In this document: piece after piece, positions 43,601-51,875 of the stretch | How the letters are laid out: each line of letters starts with the position of its first letter | Position numbering within the stretch: position 1 is the stretch's first letter | Assembly: GCA_017379935.1 (NCBI GenBank) | Contig: JAFNVC010000016.1 | Location: 42,803-106,802 of the forward strand | Origin: Clostridia bacterium | GTDB lineage: Bacteria > Bacillota > Clostridia > Oscillospirales > Acutalibacteraceae | Length of the DNA stretch: 64,000 nucleotides | Direction: 5' to 3' | The notes under the pieces: model-generated | What the model was told of the DNA's origin: nothing | Seen by the model: the letters and a program-made list of their open reading frames with translations, nothing else | The model's database searches: none | Translations under genes and position numbers: made by a program

Positions 43601-44510
43601 TACTGATAGCACCGCGTACAAGCACCGTCAGCCCCTCTTTAAGCGAGCCGACGATATCGCCGCACTTTTTCTTTTCGCCGAAGACCTTGACTATGTAAGA
43701 TGAAGTATAGTCCGTCAGACTGAAATTGATGATGCTGTATTTTCCGTCGCGTGATTCGCGCACGTCAACGGAGAAAATGTCACCCCAGATCGTAACCTCG
43801 CCGTCCTCGGGCATACATTCGGCAATCGGCTTCGGCTTTGTTTTGATAACCGTGCCGTAAAGCGCCTTCGCGTTTGAAAGCGAAATCGGAAGATCCTCAA
43901 ATGTCTGCTCGACGGGATTCCTCGGTGCAGGCTCACCTGCCGACGGCTTGACAACAACCTTTTTCGGCTGAGCCTCCATAAGCTTTTTGTTCTCTTTCTG
44001 CTGGAACTCCTTTAATTTTTCAACATCATCCTGTGTTGTTTCACCGCTGATAAATTCAACGCGGACAAGACGCTCAAAACGGCTGTCGAGCGTATCGCGG
44101 ATGAATTTTTCACAGCCAAGATTTATAAGAGTATCCTTGCCGTTCTTCGCAAGGCGTATAGTTAATTTATCGTTATCGAGATTATATTCCGCGCCGTCGA
44201 GAATCGACTTTGCGGCAGGGAAATTCTCACAGATTTCCTTAACGAAAACCGTGATGTAATTCATATCGAGACTTTCGGACGGGAAACGGAAATCCATTTT
44301 AATATCGCGCAGATTCATCACGCGCTTAAGCTCGTCCTTCGCCCTTTTAATAACGAAGCTGTCAACGGGCGCATCAAAGCTGACGGACATTCTGACAGTA
44401 CGGTCAGCAAGCGTTGCCTCGATGCTTTCGACAGTTGCACCACCGAAATAAGCCAATATGCTGTTGTCAAGGTAGTTGCCGAAAAGACTCAAAAAGCTTG
44501 CTGATTTCAC
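40695..44510 (-). CDS. polC: DNA polymerase III PolC-type alpha subunit without exonuclease domain
   Basis: The 1271-aa replicase has an N-terminal domain (1-200), an OB fold (~235-320), a PHP domain beginning RVELHLHTNMSAMDG (~334-348), a zinc finger (CRQC ~737, CPHC ~762), the catalytic DIDLNFSGEY (Asp791, Asp793) and the helix-hairpin-helix end. In B. subtilis PolC (about 1437 aa) a DnaQ-like exonuclease with DVETTG interrupts PHP; here YGMEGYLVDD (~395-404) runs through a ~28-residue linker to THYHIIL-like sequence (GTYHIILLVKNTQGLKNL). No ETTG motif exists. Proofreading must come from elsewhere or be absent. The start is GTG 44510 with AGGATG upstream. Confidence 0.95.
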   Translation of the reverse strand: MKSASFLSLFGNYLDNSILAYFGGATVESIEATLADRTVRMSVSFDAPVDSFVIKRAKDELKRVMNLRDIKMDFRFPSESLDMNYITVFVKEICENFPAAKSILDGAEYNLDNDKLTIRLAKNGKDTLINLGCEKFIRDTLDSRFERLVRVEFISGETTQDDVEKLKEFQQKENKKLMEAQPKKVVVKPSAGEPAPRNPVEQTFEDLPISLSNAKALYGTVIKTKPKPIAECMPEDGEVTIWGDIFSVDVRESRDGKYSIINFSLTDYTSSYIVKVFGEKKKCGDIVGSLKEGLTVLVRGAISMDTYQHTYIITARAITQIEKIEEKDTADEKRVELHLHTNMSAMDGMASAKDLVTRAAKWGHKAIAITDHGCVQSFPEACNTAAKLGIKVIYGMEGYLVDDDAFYDDYGFKDGDEIPAGYMNDVKEVKGTYHIILLVKNTQGLKNLYKLITESNLKFFKKRPRIPRHRLMQLREGLIVGSACEAGELYRAMMDGKTDEELSKVASFYDYIEVQPTGNNSFMMRSDDEKYANVRTVYDLQAHNRRLISIADRLGKMVVATGDVHFMKKGDAIYREILMTTMGFKDAAQQAPLYLRTTNDMFEEFSYLGEETAREIVITNTNKIADMCEGDMTPFPRGTFPPSLEGADEDLTRICWERTKRDYGDPVPENVAKRLDKELKSIISNGFGVLYMIAQKLVQNSEEHGYYVGSRGSVGSSFVAHAAGISEVNPLPPHYVCRQCKHSEFFEDGSVGSGFDMPPKDCPHCGIPMHRDGHDIPFETFLGFKGDKQPDIDLNFSGEYQFYAHRYTEELFGVDHTFKAGTIGTVADKTAYGFVKKWAEIKGVSISKAEEDRLTKGCVGVKRTTGQHPGGMVVVPAVNDAEDFTPIQHPADDVSGGLRTTHFDFHSLHDTILKLDNLGHDVPTLYKHLEDSTGIKVFDADVCDPELYKLFTTPEPLGVTAEDIDCETGTLSLPELGTPFVRQMLMDAKPKNFSEMLQISGLSHGTDVWLGNAQDLIKNGTCTIAEVIGTRDNIMVYLMHKGLEPDMAFKIMEIVRKGNATKLLTEEHMQAMRDHNVPQWYIDSCMKIKYMFPKAHAAAYVIAAMRLAWYKVYHPIEYYATYMSVRGDDLDTVAIMNGRDAVKECMRQIKAKMQAHEATAKEEGVFTSMQVVNEMMARGVEFLPVDLYKSHAKIYKIEDGKIRLPFSSMAGTGESAAVALMNARDDGNGEYMSREDLQQRAGISKSVIETLAACGALEGLPESTQMSFFSM

Positions 44511-44531
44511 GTTGTCACATCCTGATTAAGA

Positions 44532-44578
44532 ATCCCTCCACCGCTGTCGCGGTCCCCCTCCCTTTAGGCAAGGGAGGC
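44532..44578 (-). repeat. Dispersed intergenic palindromic repeat, copy A
   Basis: On the minus strand the element reads GCCTCCCTTGCCTAAAGGGA, a GC-rich middle with ACCGC-GACA-GCGGT, and then GGAGGGAT. The CCTCCCTT/AAGGGAGG palindrome and the GGAGGGAT end match copy B at 63892. It lies between ispG and polC, the only long gap in that operon. Confidence 0.8.
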
Positions 44579-44587
44579 AAAGAGGTT

Positions 44588-45637
44588 TTATAATTTTTCA
44601 ATTTCTGCCAATAATTCTCTGACGATATCCTTCTCGTCAATTTTTCTTAAAATTTCTCCCTTTTTGAAAAGCATTGCACAGCCGTCGCCGCCCGCGATAC
44701 CGATATCTGCCTCGCGTGCTTCACCCGGACCGTTGACAACACAGCCCATAACGGCAACCTTGATTTTCTTTGTGCAGTCGCGCAGAGCGTTTTCGACCTC
44801 ATTTGCAACGCTGATAAGGTCAATTTTTGTTCTTCCGCAGGTCGGGCAGGATACAATCTGCACGCTGTCGGATTTAAGCCCGAGTGCCTTTAAGATATCG
44901 TGACCCGCATATACCTCGTTGACGGGGTCATCTGTGAGAGAAACGCGGATTGTGTCGCCGATGCCGTGCATAAGCAGGCTTCCGATACCTGCGCTTGACT
45001 TGATAAGTCCCATTCGCGCCGTGCCTGCCTCGGTAACACCGAGGTGCAAGGGATAGTCACATTTTTCGGCTACTGTTTCGTAAGCCTTTATCATATTTTC
45101 AACATTTGACGATTTGATTGAAATCACGATATCGTCAAAATCAAATTTTTCAAGTAAATAAGCGTGATACATCGCGCTTGCCGCCATAGCCTCGGGAGTA
45201 GGTCCGCCGTACTTTGCAAGGATTTCCTTTTCAACCGAGCCTGAATTAACGCCGATTCTGATAGGAATATTCTTTGCCTTACAGGCATCAACGACCGCTT
45301 TTACTCTGTCGTCCGAGCCGATGTTGCCGGGATTTATACGCACCTTGTCAACACCTGCGGCGACAGCCTCGATTGCGAGGCGGTAATCAAAATGAATGTC
45401 GGCAACAATGGGAGCCTTGACCGCTTCCTTTAAAGCAGGGATAAGTCCGACTGCATCCATATCGGGAATTGCACCGCGGATAACCTGACAGCCTGCTTTT
45501 TCAAGCTCGACCGCCTGCTTTACGCTCGCTTCAAAATCGTGGGCGGGCTTATTGAGCATCGACTGCACGCTGACGGGTGCATCACCGCCGATAAAGATAT
45601 TGCCGACCTTAACCTTTTTAGTCATTCTGCGTTCCAT
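44588..45637 (-). CDS. ispG: 4-hydroxy-3-methylbut-2-enyl diphosphate synthase
   Basis: The 349-aa enzyme converts MEcPP to HMBPP in the MEP isoprenoid pathway using a 4Fe-4S cluster. Cluster cysteines are in SCPTCGRTKIDL (~258-269) and GCVVNGPGEARE (~293-304). The TIM-barrel start is VGNIFIGGDAPVSVQSM. The chosen start MERRMTKK has AAGGAG 7 bases upstream; this site lies inside the 3' end of the preceding membrane-protein gene, with 20 nt of overlap. The gene is in the uppS-cdsA-dxr-rseP operon and precedes polC. Confidence 0.95.
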   Translation of the reverse strand: MERRMTKKVKVGNIFIGGDAPVSVQSMLNKPAHDFEASVKQAVELEKAGCQVIRGAIPDMDAVGLIPALKEAVKAPIVADIHFDYRLAIEAVAAGVDKVRINPGNIGSDDRVKAVVDACKAKNIPIRIGVNSGSVEKEILAKYGGPTPEAMAASAMYHAYLLEKFDFDDIVISIKSSNVENMIKAYETVAEKCDYPLHLGVTEAGTARMGLIKSSAGIGSLLMHGIGDTIRVSLTDDPVNEVYAGHDILKALGLKSDSVQIVSCPTCGRTKIDLISVANEVENALRDCTKKIKVAVMGCVVNGPGEAREADIGIAGGDGCAMLFKKGEILRKIDEKDIVRELLAEIEKL

Positions 45638-46550
45638 TGTCCTGCTCCTTCTCTTGAATTGTGTCGTATTCGTACCATCTTCCACCGAGGGCACCCTCGC
45701 CCTGACGGATTTTAACATAATCGCCGATATCGTTTACAAAGTAGCTTTTTTGACCAACCTGTAATTCAATTTTTCTTCCGGGATTTTGCCAATTTTCAAT
45801 TATAAAATAATAAGTTGTAGAGTTATGTCTGCCGCCACGCTCTTCTTTCTTTTCAAGTATAACACTTTCATAAGTATTTGGCTCTTTATAATCCCAAATA
45901 TAATTTGCAGATCGTACAGAATAAAAAGAAAAAAGAAACAATAAAGCAACAATTAAAATCGTTTTATCAGATTCAAATTCGCCAAATAAATGTGACAACA
46001 ATAAACTCAATAAAAGAATAGACGCCACTACAACAATAATTATCAGCATAATTGCTGATATATTTGAATCTGTGGGAGTAAAAATAAGCGCTAAAATAGT
46101 AAAAATCAAGCCTTTAAGAGGTGTTTCACCACTTAAATCATCTGACAAAGGAAAAAGGTCGTTTTTAATTATAAATCTGAAACAAGAAATAATATTAAGT
46201 ATTACCAACGGTATCCACGCAAACTTCGCTACCGAGAATATCGGAAAAAACATAAAAACCAGCACAAGATAGTATATAAAAGTTTTCAGAATTTCCGACA
46301 CTTTGTCGTCATAAGAATTTTCCCTTTGAAGCCAACCGAAAACAGTTTTATCTTTGAAAATCAAGGATAAAAAATTTGTTCTCAAGCCACTGTTATCATA
46401 GCCGAAAACAAGAAAAATCAGAGGTATGAAAAAACTTAATTTTTCAGCTATGAAACCTAAATTTAAAAACTCACAAACACAATACGCAATTGCCGCTATT
46501 GCAAGAACGGCAATTGTAAAGGTAAATACATTTGCCTTTTTTGCTTTCAT
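45618..46550 (-). CDS. Multi-pass membrane protein of unknown function inserted in the isoprenoid operon
   Basis: The 310-aa protein has about six or seven hydrophobic helices in residues 1-215, then a soluble domain (~220-310) with EERGGRHNSTTYYFIIENW, GQKSYFVNDIGDYVKI and an acidic Gln-rich tail. I do not recognise the family. The DNA is visibly more AT-rich than rseP and ispG on either side. In related operons rseP and ispG are often close neighbours, so this gene looks inserted. It starts 25 bases after rseP and overlaps ispG by 20 nt, so it is cotranscribed and carries the ispG ribosome binding site. Confidence 0.65.
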   Translation of the reverse strand: MKAKKANVFTFTIAVLAIAAIAYCVCEFLNLGFIAEKLSFFIPLIFLVFGYDNSGLRTNFLSLIFKDKTVFGWLQRENSYDDKVSEILKTFIYYLVLVFMFFPIFSVAKFAWIPLVILNIISCFRFIIKNDLFPLSDDLSGETPLKGLIFTILALIFTPTDSNISAIMLIIIVVVASILLLSLLLSHLFGEFESDKTILIVALLFLFSFYSVRSANYIWDYKEPNTYESVILEKKEERGGRHNSTTYYFIIENWQNPGRKIELQVGQKSYFVNDIGDYVKIRQGEGALGGRWYEYDTIQEKEQDNGTQND

Positions 46551-46575
46551 TTCTTATTTTCCTCTTTTCAAATCC

Positions 46576-47619
46576 CTACTTTATAAACAACGTATAAATA
46601 TCCTTAAACGAAATAAGCAGCATAAACAACAGCAGGATTACCATTCCTGCGCCGTGTACCCATGCTTCGTATTTCTGGTTTATCGGCTTGCGTCTGATAA
46701 GCTCGATGAAAAGGAAGAGAAGCCTTCCGCCGTCGAGTGCAGGCACGGGCAAAAGGTTGAATATACCTATATTTATCGTGATGAGTGCCATCATCGTCAG
46801 AAGTCCCGTATAGTCGGAGGTCTTGACGGATTCCTGTGTTGCATCCGATACAAAATCAACAACGCCGATAGGTCCTGAGACATCCTTGATCGAATATTTA
46901 CCCGTAACCATATCAAAAAGACTCAGCCAGACCATACGGCAGATGCTCGCCGACTGCTTGAAGGTGTCTCCGATGACGGTGCCGACCGTCTTGTCAACGC
47001 CGAGGATAACCACCTGCGACGGAGAAAGTGCAACGTCCTTAAGCTCCATTTTTTCGCCGTCACGCTCGATTGTCATATCAGTCTTGCCGTCAGTACGGCT
47101 GAGAAGATATGCTACATCGGTATAATAAATAACATTTCTTCCGTCGATTTTTATAACCTTATCCTGCGATTTAAGTCCGTTATATTCGGCAACCTGCTTT
47201 GAATCGACGTTGAAGCTGTGGATATAATTCGTGCCTGCATAGCCGTCAGAAATCGTGAGCGTAACCGCAACCAGAATAAGACCGAGAAAAATATTTACAA
47301 GCGCACCTGCAACGACAATGACAATTCTCTGCCAGCACGGCTTCTTATTGAAGGCGTGCTCGTCCTCGCTGTCCTCGTCCTCACCCTCCATACTGACAAA
47401 GCCGCCGATAGGGAAAAGACGGACAGAATACTGCGTGTCGCCCTTCTTTTTGCCGAAAAGCTTCGGTCCCATACCCATTGAAAACTCATTGACCTTAACC
47501 TTGAAGAGCTTTGCAAAGGTAAAATGGCCGAGCTCGTGCACCATTACGATAATGCCGAAGAAAAGAAGCGCAACAAGTATTGTCCATTTGCTTGCAATAA
47601 ACGATAAAAATTCTGCCAT
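46576..47619 (-). CDS. rseP: Site-2 zinc metalloprotease RseP/RasP
   Basis: The 347-aa membrane protease has the HExxH motif in IMVHELGHFTFAK (~23-35), a PDZ domain (~115-200; YNGLKSQDKVIKIDG), and the second active-site region NLLPVPALDGG (~287-297) before the last helix. It cuts membrane-embedded anti-sigma factors and signal peptides. This links it to the two ECF/anti-sigma pairs in the window, whose anti-sigma-like proteins are single-pass, though that is inference. ATG 47619 has AAGGTGA upstream, 8 bases after the dxr stop. Confidence 0.95.
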   Translation of the reverse strand: MAEFLSFIASKWTILVALLFFGIIVMVHELGHFTFAKLFKVKVNEFSMGMGPKLFGKKKGDTQYSVRLFPIGGFVSMEGEDEDSEDEHAFNKKPCWQRIVIVVAGALVNIFLGLILVAVTLTISDGYAGTNYIHSFNVDSKQVAEYNGLKSQDKVIKIDGRNVIYYTDVAYLLSRTDGKTDMTIERDGEKMELKDVALSPSQVVILGVDKTVGTVIGDTFKQSASICRMVWLSLFDMVTGKYSIKDVSGPIGVVDFVSDATQESVKTSDYTGLLTMMALITINIGIFNLLPVPALDGGRLLFLFIELIRRKPINQKYEAWVHGAGMVILLLFMLLISFKDIYTLFIK

Positions 47620-47627
47620 TACTGATG

Positions 47628-48773
47628 TCACCTTATTTTAGATTTAACATAATCTCTTGCCCAATCGTACATATTGTAAACGTCGTCAAGAGTATAAGTA
47701 TCAAAGTGCTGTGAAGCCTCAACCGCTGAACGGACGAGGTCCTCTATATCGAGAAATTTGATTTTACCCTCACGGAAGGCAAGGTTTGCCTCCTCGTTTG
47801 CCGCGTTAGCGCACGCAGGGAAAAGTCCGCCGTCGTCGATTGCCTTACGGCAGACGTTGATGAGTCCGAAGGTTTCGTAATCGGGCTCAAAGAATGTGAG
47901 CGTGCCGTACTCCGTCAAAGAAAGCTGTCGGACAGGAGACGGGATTCTGTTGGGATAAGTAAGAGCATACTGAATCGGGATTCGCATATCGGGTACACCG
48001 AGCTGTGCAATAACCGAATTATCACAATACTCCACAAGTGAATGAATAACGCTCTGACGGTGAACGACGATGTCGATATCGTTCGGATTCATATCAAAGA
48101 GCCACACCGCCTCGACAAGCTCAAGTCCCTTGTTCATCATTGAAGCGGAATCGATTGTGATTTTCGCTCCCATACTCCAGTTCGGGTGATTGAGCGCCTC
48201 CTTGACCGTTACATTACCGAGCTCGTCGCGCTTTTTACCGAAGAACGGGCCGCCCGACGCGGTAAGGATAAGTCTCTTTATCTCTTTTTTATCCGCACAG
48301 CCCTGAAGCGACTGAAAAATCGCGGAATGCTCGCTGTCCACGGGAAGGATGCTGACACCCTTTTCCTTTGCGAGATTCATAACGAGCTGACCGCCCGCAA
48401 CGAGAGTTTCCTTGTTCGCAAGGGCAATCTCACTGCCTGCATTTATAGCCGCAACCGTGGGCTTTAAGCCCGCCATACCGACGATGCTGTTAAGAACATA
48501 ATCAGCTTCAAGCGAAGCACATTCGCAGACTCCATCCATACCCGAAAGCACTGTTGTGTCGGTATCAGCGACACGCACCTTAAGCTCAGCGGCGGCTTTT
48601 TCATCCACCATTGCGGCATACTTCGGTCTGAATTTTCTGATCTGCTCCTCGATAACGTCCGTATTCGTGCTTGCGGTAAGGGAAACAACCTCATAGCCCT
48701 GCATCTCGATAACCTCGAGAGCCTGCGTACCGATTGAGCCCGTTGAGCCGAGAAGAGTTACTTTTTTACTCAT
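47628..48773 (-). CDS. dxr: 1-deoxy-D-xylulose-5-phosphate reductoisomerase
   Basis: The 381-aa enzyme makes MEP from DXP with NADPH. The N-terminal GSTGSIGTQALEVI binds the nucleotide, ALANKETLVAGG (~115-126), LPVDSEHSAIFQ (~142-153; metal-binding Asp/Glu) and the SASGG-type loop LTASGGPFF (~170) match the family. AGGGTGAT precedes ATG 48773. It follows cdsA by 18 bases in the pyrH-to-polC operon. Confidence 0.97.
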   Translation of the reverse strand: MSKKVTLLGSTGSIGTQALEVIEMQGYEVVSLTASTNTDVIEEQIRKFRPKYAAMVDEKAAAELKVRVADTDTTVLSGMDGVCECASLEADYVLNSIVGMAGLKPTVAAINAGSEIALANKETLVAGGQLVMNLAKEKGVSILPVDSEHSAIFQSLQGCADKKEIKRLILTASGGPFFGKKRDELGNVTVKEALNHPNWSMGAKITIDSASMMNKGLELVEAVWLFDMNPNDIDIVVHRQSVIHSLVEYCDNSVIAQLGVPDMRIPIQYALTYPNRIPSPVRQLSLTEYGTLTFFEPDYETFGLINVCRKAIDDGGLFPACANAANEEANLAFREGKIKFLDIEDLVRSAVEASQHFDTYTLDDVYNMYDWARDYVKSKIR

Positions 48774-48791
48774 AGCATCACCCTATTATAT

Positions 48792-49646
48792 TCAGATAGC
48801 GTTGATTATATTGACAATTGCATACATTGCGGGAAAAACAAAAAGTGCGCTGTCGATTCTGTCCATCATTCCGCCGTGGCCGGGGATAAGATTGCCGTAG
48901 TCCTTGATGCCGTAGTTACGCTTGATAACTGAAGCGGAAAGATCACCGAAGATGCTGATGACAGAAAGGATGATTGAAATCGGAATAACTCCGTACCAAT
49001 CCCAGCCGTTGAACGGTACACCAAAGAACCACTTGTCGTAAATGAGGAACATTATAACGTTTGCAACCGCTGTGAGAAGAACACCGCCGACTGCACCCTC
49101 CCAGGTTTTTTTCGGGCTGATAACGGGCGACATCTTATGCTTGCCGAAGAATACGCCTGCGAAATATGCGCCCGTATCCGTCAGCCATGCGCAGAAGGCA
49201 CAGAAAAGAATAAGATAAACCGCGTGAGCCTCAACGTGACCCGTATCTCCCGGGAACTGCCAGTTATAGAGTCTTACCCAGCAGGAAACGGCATTCGGAA
49301 CAGCAAGCGATGCAATAAGACACATCGACACCTGATCAAACTTAACCTCTGAATGCCACTTTATCATCATTATAAGAAGCGCGATAAAATATACAGCAAG
49401 TGCTGCCACCGGAGCAATGCCGATTTTACCGAGAATACCGTAGGCGGCGTCGAACGGGATAAACATACTGACCGCCATTGAAAGAAGCTTCATCGGCAGC
49501 TTCACCTTAACGACAGAGCACAGCTCATACACAGCAATTCCTGCCGCAACTGCAAGAATAATCGGGAGCAGTATTGTGTCCATAAAGCACAGCAATGCAA
49601 TTACAAGACCAGTGCAGACCAAGCCTGCAATAATACGAGTTTTCAT
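48792..49646 (-). CDS. cdsA: Phosphatidate cytidylyltransferase
   Basis: The 284-aa membrane enzyme has about eight helices and the CdsA signature SPKKTWEGAVGGVLL (~183-197) and GDLSASVIKRNYGIKDYGN-like metal region with PGHGGMMDRIDS (~255-266). It makes CDP-diacylglycerol for phospholipid synthesis. The second of two adjacent ATGs is chosen because GGAGGTG is 5 bases upstream; it shares one base with the uppS stop (TGATG). Confidence 0.95.
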   Translation of the reverse strand: MKTRIIAGLVCTGLVIALLCFMDTILLPIILAVAAGIAVYELCSVVKVKLPMKLLSMAVSMFIPFDAAYGILGKIGIAPVAALAVYFIALLIMMIKWHSEVKFDQVSMCLIASLAVPNAVSCWVRLYNWQFPGDTGHVEAHAVYLILFCAFCAWLTDTGAYFAGVFFGKHKMSPVISPKKTWEGAVGGVLLTAVANVIMFLIYDKWFFGVPFNGWDWYGVIPISIILSVISIFGDLSASVIKRNYGIKDYGNLIPGHGGMMDRIDSALFVFPAMYAIVNIINAI

Positions 49647-50359
49647 CATACACCTCCGAAGCGTCTGTTACGGTTGTTAAAATCATCGATTGCCTTATCG
49701 AGATCAGCCTCAGTAAAATCGGGCCAGAGAATATCTGAGAACCAGAATTCCGAATACGCCGACTGCCAGATAAGGAAGTTTGAAAGCCTGTACTCTCCGC
49801 TCGGGCGGATGATAAGGTCGGGATCAGCCTGACCTGCCGTGTAAAGGTTGTCGGAAATGTCTGCCTCCGTGATATCCTCGGGGTTCATTTCGCCGTCCTT
49901 CACCTTCTGTGCAAGCTTTTTCACGGCATCAACGATTTCGAGACGTCCGCCGTAGTTAATTGCGATATTGACGTCAATTCTGTCAGCGTCCTTCGAATCG
50001 CGCTCCGTTGTCTCGAAGCGGTCGATAAGATCCGTCGGCACACCCTCGCGGTGACCGATAAAATGGATGCGCATACCCTTCTGCTTGTTCTCCTCCTGAC
50101 GCTCCTCAGCCTCATCAAGATAGGCACGGAAGAGATCCATCAGCGCACTTACCTCCTCGGGAGGTCTGCGCCAGTTTTCGGTAGAAAAGGCATAGAATGT
50201 GATATATTTTACACCGATTTCGTTTGCATATTCACATATTCTGCGGAAAACATTTGCGCCTGCCTTATGCCCCTCGGAGCGTGCAAGACCGCGCTGCTTT
50301 GCCCAACGGCCGTTGCCGTCCATAATTATGCCGATATGCTCGGGAATTTTTCTTTCCAT
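49646..50359 (-). CDS. uppS: Undecaprenyl diphosphate synthase
   Basis: The 237-aa cis-prenyltransferase has HIGIIMDGNGRWAKQRGL (~7-24; catalytic Asp), FYAFSTENWRRP (~70-81), INYGGRLEIVDA (~142-153) and the C-terminal RPSGEYRLSNFLIWQ (~192-206). It makes the C55 lipid carrier for cell-wall precursors. ATG 50359 has GAGGAGACT upstream; longer in-frame extension would be unusually basic and lacks a site. It precedes cdsA with a one-base overlap. Confidence 0.97.
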   Translation of the reverse strand: MERKIPEHIGIIMDGNGRWAKQRGLARSEGHKAGANVFRRICEYANEIGVKYITFYAFSTENWRRPPEEVSALMDLFRAYLDEAEERQEENKQKGMRIHFIGHREGVPTDLIDRFETTERDSKDADRIDVNIAINYGGRLEIVDAVKKLAQKVKDGEMNPEDITEADISDNLYTAGQADPDLIIRPSGEYRLSNFLIWQSAYSEFWFSDILWPDFTEADLDKAIDDFNNRNRRFGGV

Positions 50360-50382
50360 AAGCTTAGTCTCCTCGAAATTAA

Positions 50383-50406
50383 AGGGCAGACTGTGAAGCC
50401 TGCCCC
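50383..50406 (-). other. Intercistronic hairpin between frr and uppS
   Basis: A 9-bp stem (GGGCAGGCT / AGTCTGCCC on the minus strand, one G-U pair) with loop TCAC sits in the 67-base frr-uppS gap, followed only by a short T run. It may reduce read-through or stabilise mRNA. Confidence 0.45.
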
Positions 50407-50426
50407 TATTTTCTGATTTGTCAGAC

Positions 50427-50981
50427 TTAGATTTCCATAACTTCTTTTTCTTTCGCAGCAGCGATTTCGTCAACCTTCTTGACAAACTCGTCTGTGATTT
50501 TCTGAAGCTCGTTTTCGCCGTTCTTGAGATCGTCCTCTGTGATTTCGGAAGCCTTCTGCATCTTCTTGATCTTATCGATTGAATCACGGCGTACTGCACG
50601 GATAGCAACCTTTGAATCCTCAGCAAGCTTCTTGATATCCTTAACGATTTCCTTACGTCTGTCCTCTGTAAGAGCAGGGAATGTAAGACGGATTACAACA
50701 CCGTCGTTCTGCGGGTTGATGCCGATATCTGAAGCGAGGATTGCCTTGTAGATAGGCTCGAGTGATGACTTGTCCCACGGCTGGATAACAAGGATTCTTG
50801 CCTCAGCAACAGAGATTGCAGCCATCTGATTGATCGGTGTGGGAACTCCCCAGTAATCAACCTGAATTTTGTCAAGAACAGCAGCGTTAGCTCTGCCTGC
50901 ACGGATTGCAGCGTACTCTTCCTTGAGCACGTTTGTTGTCTTTGTCATTTTTTCTCTTGTAAAGCTGTAAACTTCTTTCAT
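50427..50981 (-). CDS. frr: Ribosome recycling factor
   Basis: The 184-aa protein is full length for RRF. RAGRANAAVLDKIQVDYWG (~28-46) and PLTEDRRKE-like FPALTEDRRKEIVKDIKK (~125-142) with the final DEFVKKVDEI helix are diagnostic. With EF-G it splits post-termination ribosomes. It lies 31 bases after pyrH in the standard Gram-positive order. Confidence 0.98.
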   Translation of the reverse strand: MKEVYSFTREKMTKTTNVLKEEYAAIRAGRANAAVLDKIQVDYWGVPTPINQMAAISVAEARILVIQPWDKSSLEPIYKAILASDIGINPQNDGVVIRLTFPALTEDRRKEIVKDIKKLAEDSKVAIRAVRRDSIDKIKKMQKASEITEDDLKNGENELQKITDEFVKKVDEIAAAKEKEVMEI

Positions 50982-51012
50982 AACTATTCTCCTTATATGA
51001 ATTATTCTAAAA

Positions 51013-51711
51013 TTATTCTTTAACTAATGTACCGATGCTCTCGCCCCTGACAGCGCGGATGATATTCTCCGGATCCTCAAGATTGAAAACAAGAATTGCG
51101 ATGTTATTATCTCTGCAAAGCGAAGCCGCTGTGCTGTCCATAACCTTAAGACCCTTTGCAAGAACCTCAGAATGGGTAAGCACGTCATACTTGACAGCGT
51201 CATCAAACTTGTTCGGGTCCTTATCGTAAACGCCGTCAACGTTAGTTGCCTTGAAGATAACGTCAGCCTCGATTTCTGCCGCACGGAGAGCCGCAGTTGT
51301 ATCCGTTGAGAAGAACGGACAGCCTGTGCCGCAGCCGAAGATTACGACCTCGCCGTTTTCAAGATGCTTTACTGCATCGCGTGCCACGAAGGGCTCTGCG
51401 ATAGGCTGCATTGCAACAGCGGACATAACGCGTGCCTTGACGCCGAGCTGCTCGAGAGCCTCGCAAAGTGCAAGGGAGTTCATAACAGTTGCGAGCATAC
51501 CCATATTATCGGCTCTCGTTCTGTTCATTGAGCCTGAGCTTCTGCCGCGCCAGAAGTTGCCGCCGCCGACAACGAGACCGACCTGAACACCCATATCCGC
51601 AACCTTCTTGACATAGGTGCAGACGTTAGTTACCATATCAAAGTCAATGCCGTGACCCTGCTCACCTGCAAGGACCTCACCGCTTAACTTAAGTAAAATT
51701 CTTTTAAACAT
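51013..51711 (-). CDS. pyrH: UMP kinase
   Basis: The 232-aa amino-acid-kinase-fold enzyme phosphorylates UMP. It shows [13 protein letters not shown] (~4-16), [12 protein letters not shown] (~46-57), [17 protein letters not shown] (~127-143) and [19 protein letters not shown] (~156-174). ATG 51711 has GGAGGG 6 bases upstream. It is the first gene of the long operon, directly after a promoter. The usual upstream partners rpsB and tsf are absent here. Confidence 0.97.
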   Translation of the reverse strand: MFKRILLKLSGEVLAGEQGHGIDFDMVTNVCTYVKKVADMGVQVGLVVGGGNFWRGRSSGSMNRTRADNMGMLATVMNSLALCEALEQLGVKARVMSAVAMQPIAEPFVARDAVKHLENGEVVIFGCGTGCPFFSTDTTAALRAAEIEADVIFKATNVDGVYDKDPNKFDDAVKYDVLTHSEVLAKGLKVMDSTAASLCRDNNIAILVFNLEDPENIIRAVRGESIGTLVKE

Positions 51712-51747
51712 CAATAACCCTCCGTCATCTTTGATGTGATTATTAAT

Positions 51748-51776
51748 ATTTTACTTTAAAACGCCGTATCTGTAAA
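51748..51776 (-). promoter_or_regulatory. Sigma-A promoter of the pyrH-to-polC operon
   Basis: On the minus strand TTTACA (51776-51771) and TAAAAT (51753-51748) have a 17-bp spacer. Confidence 0.7.
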
Positions 51777-51840
51777 GTCTAAAAAGCAAAATTTCACAGA
51801 ATTTTTAAAAATTTATCTTTATTTATTGCACCGTTCAATG

Positions 51841-51846
51841 TATAAT
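51841..51846 (+). promoter_or_regulatory. -10 element for the GH89 gene
   Basis: A consensus TATAAT sits 29 bases before the start, with GGAGGC at 51863-51868. The -35 (TTTATT at a 17-bp distance) is weak, which may mean activator dependence. Confidence 0.45.
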
Positions 51847-51875
51847 ATCAGTTAGTAAAAAACGGAGGCAGAATT

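Noticed and set aside
42816-43703. Long open frame on the plus strand antisense to polC
   Set aside because: It is a shadow of the polC reading frame, with no initiation site and no recognisable protein features.
40695-44510. PolC shortened by a frameshift or by being DnaE
   Set aside because: The frame is continuous and the zinc finger, DIDLNFSGEY and PHP motifs are PolC-type, so it is an intact PolC variant lacking one domain.
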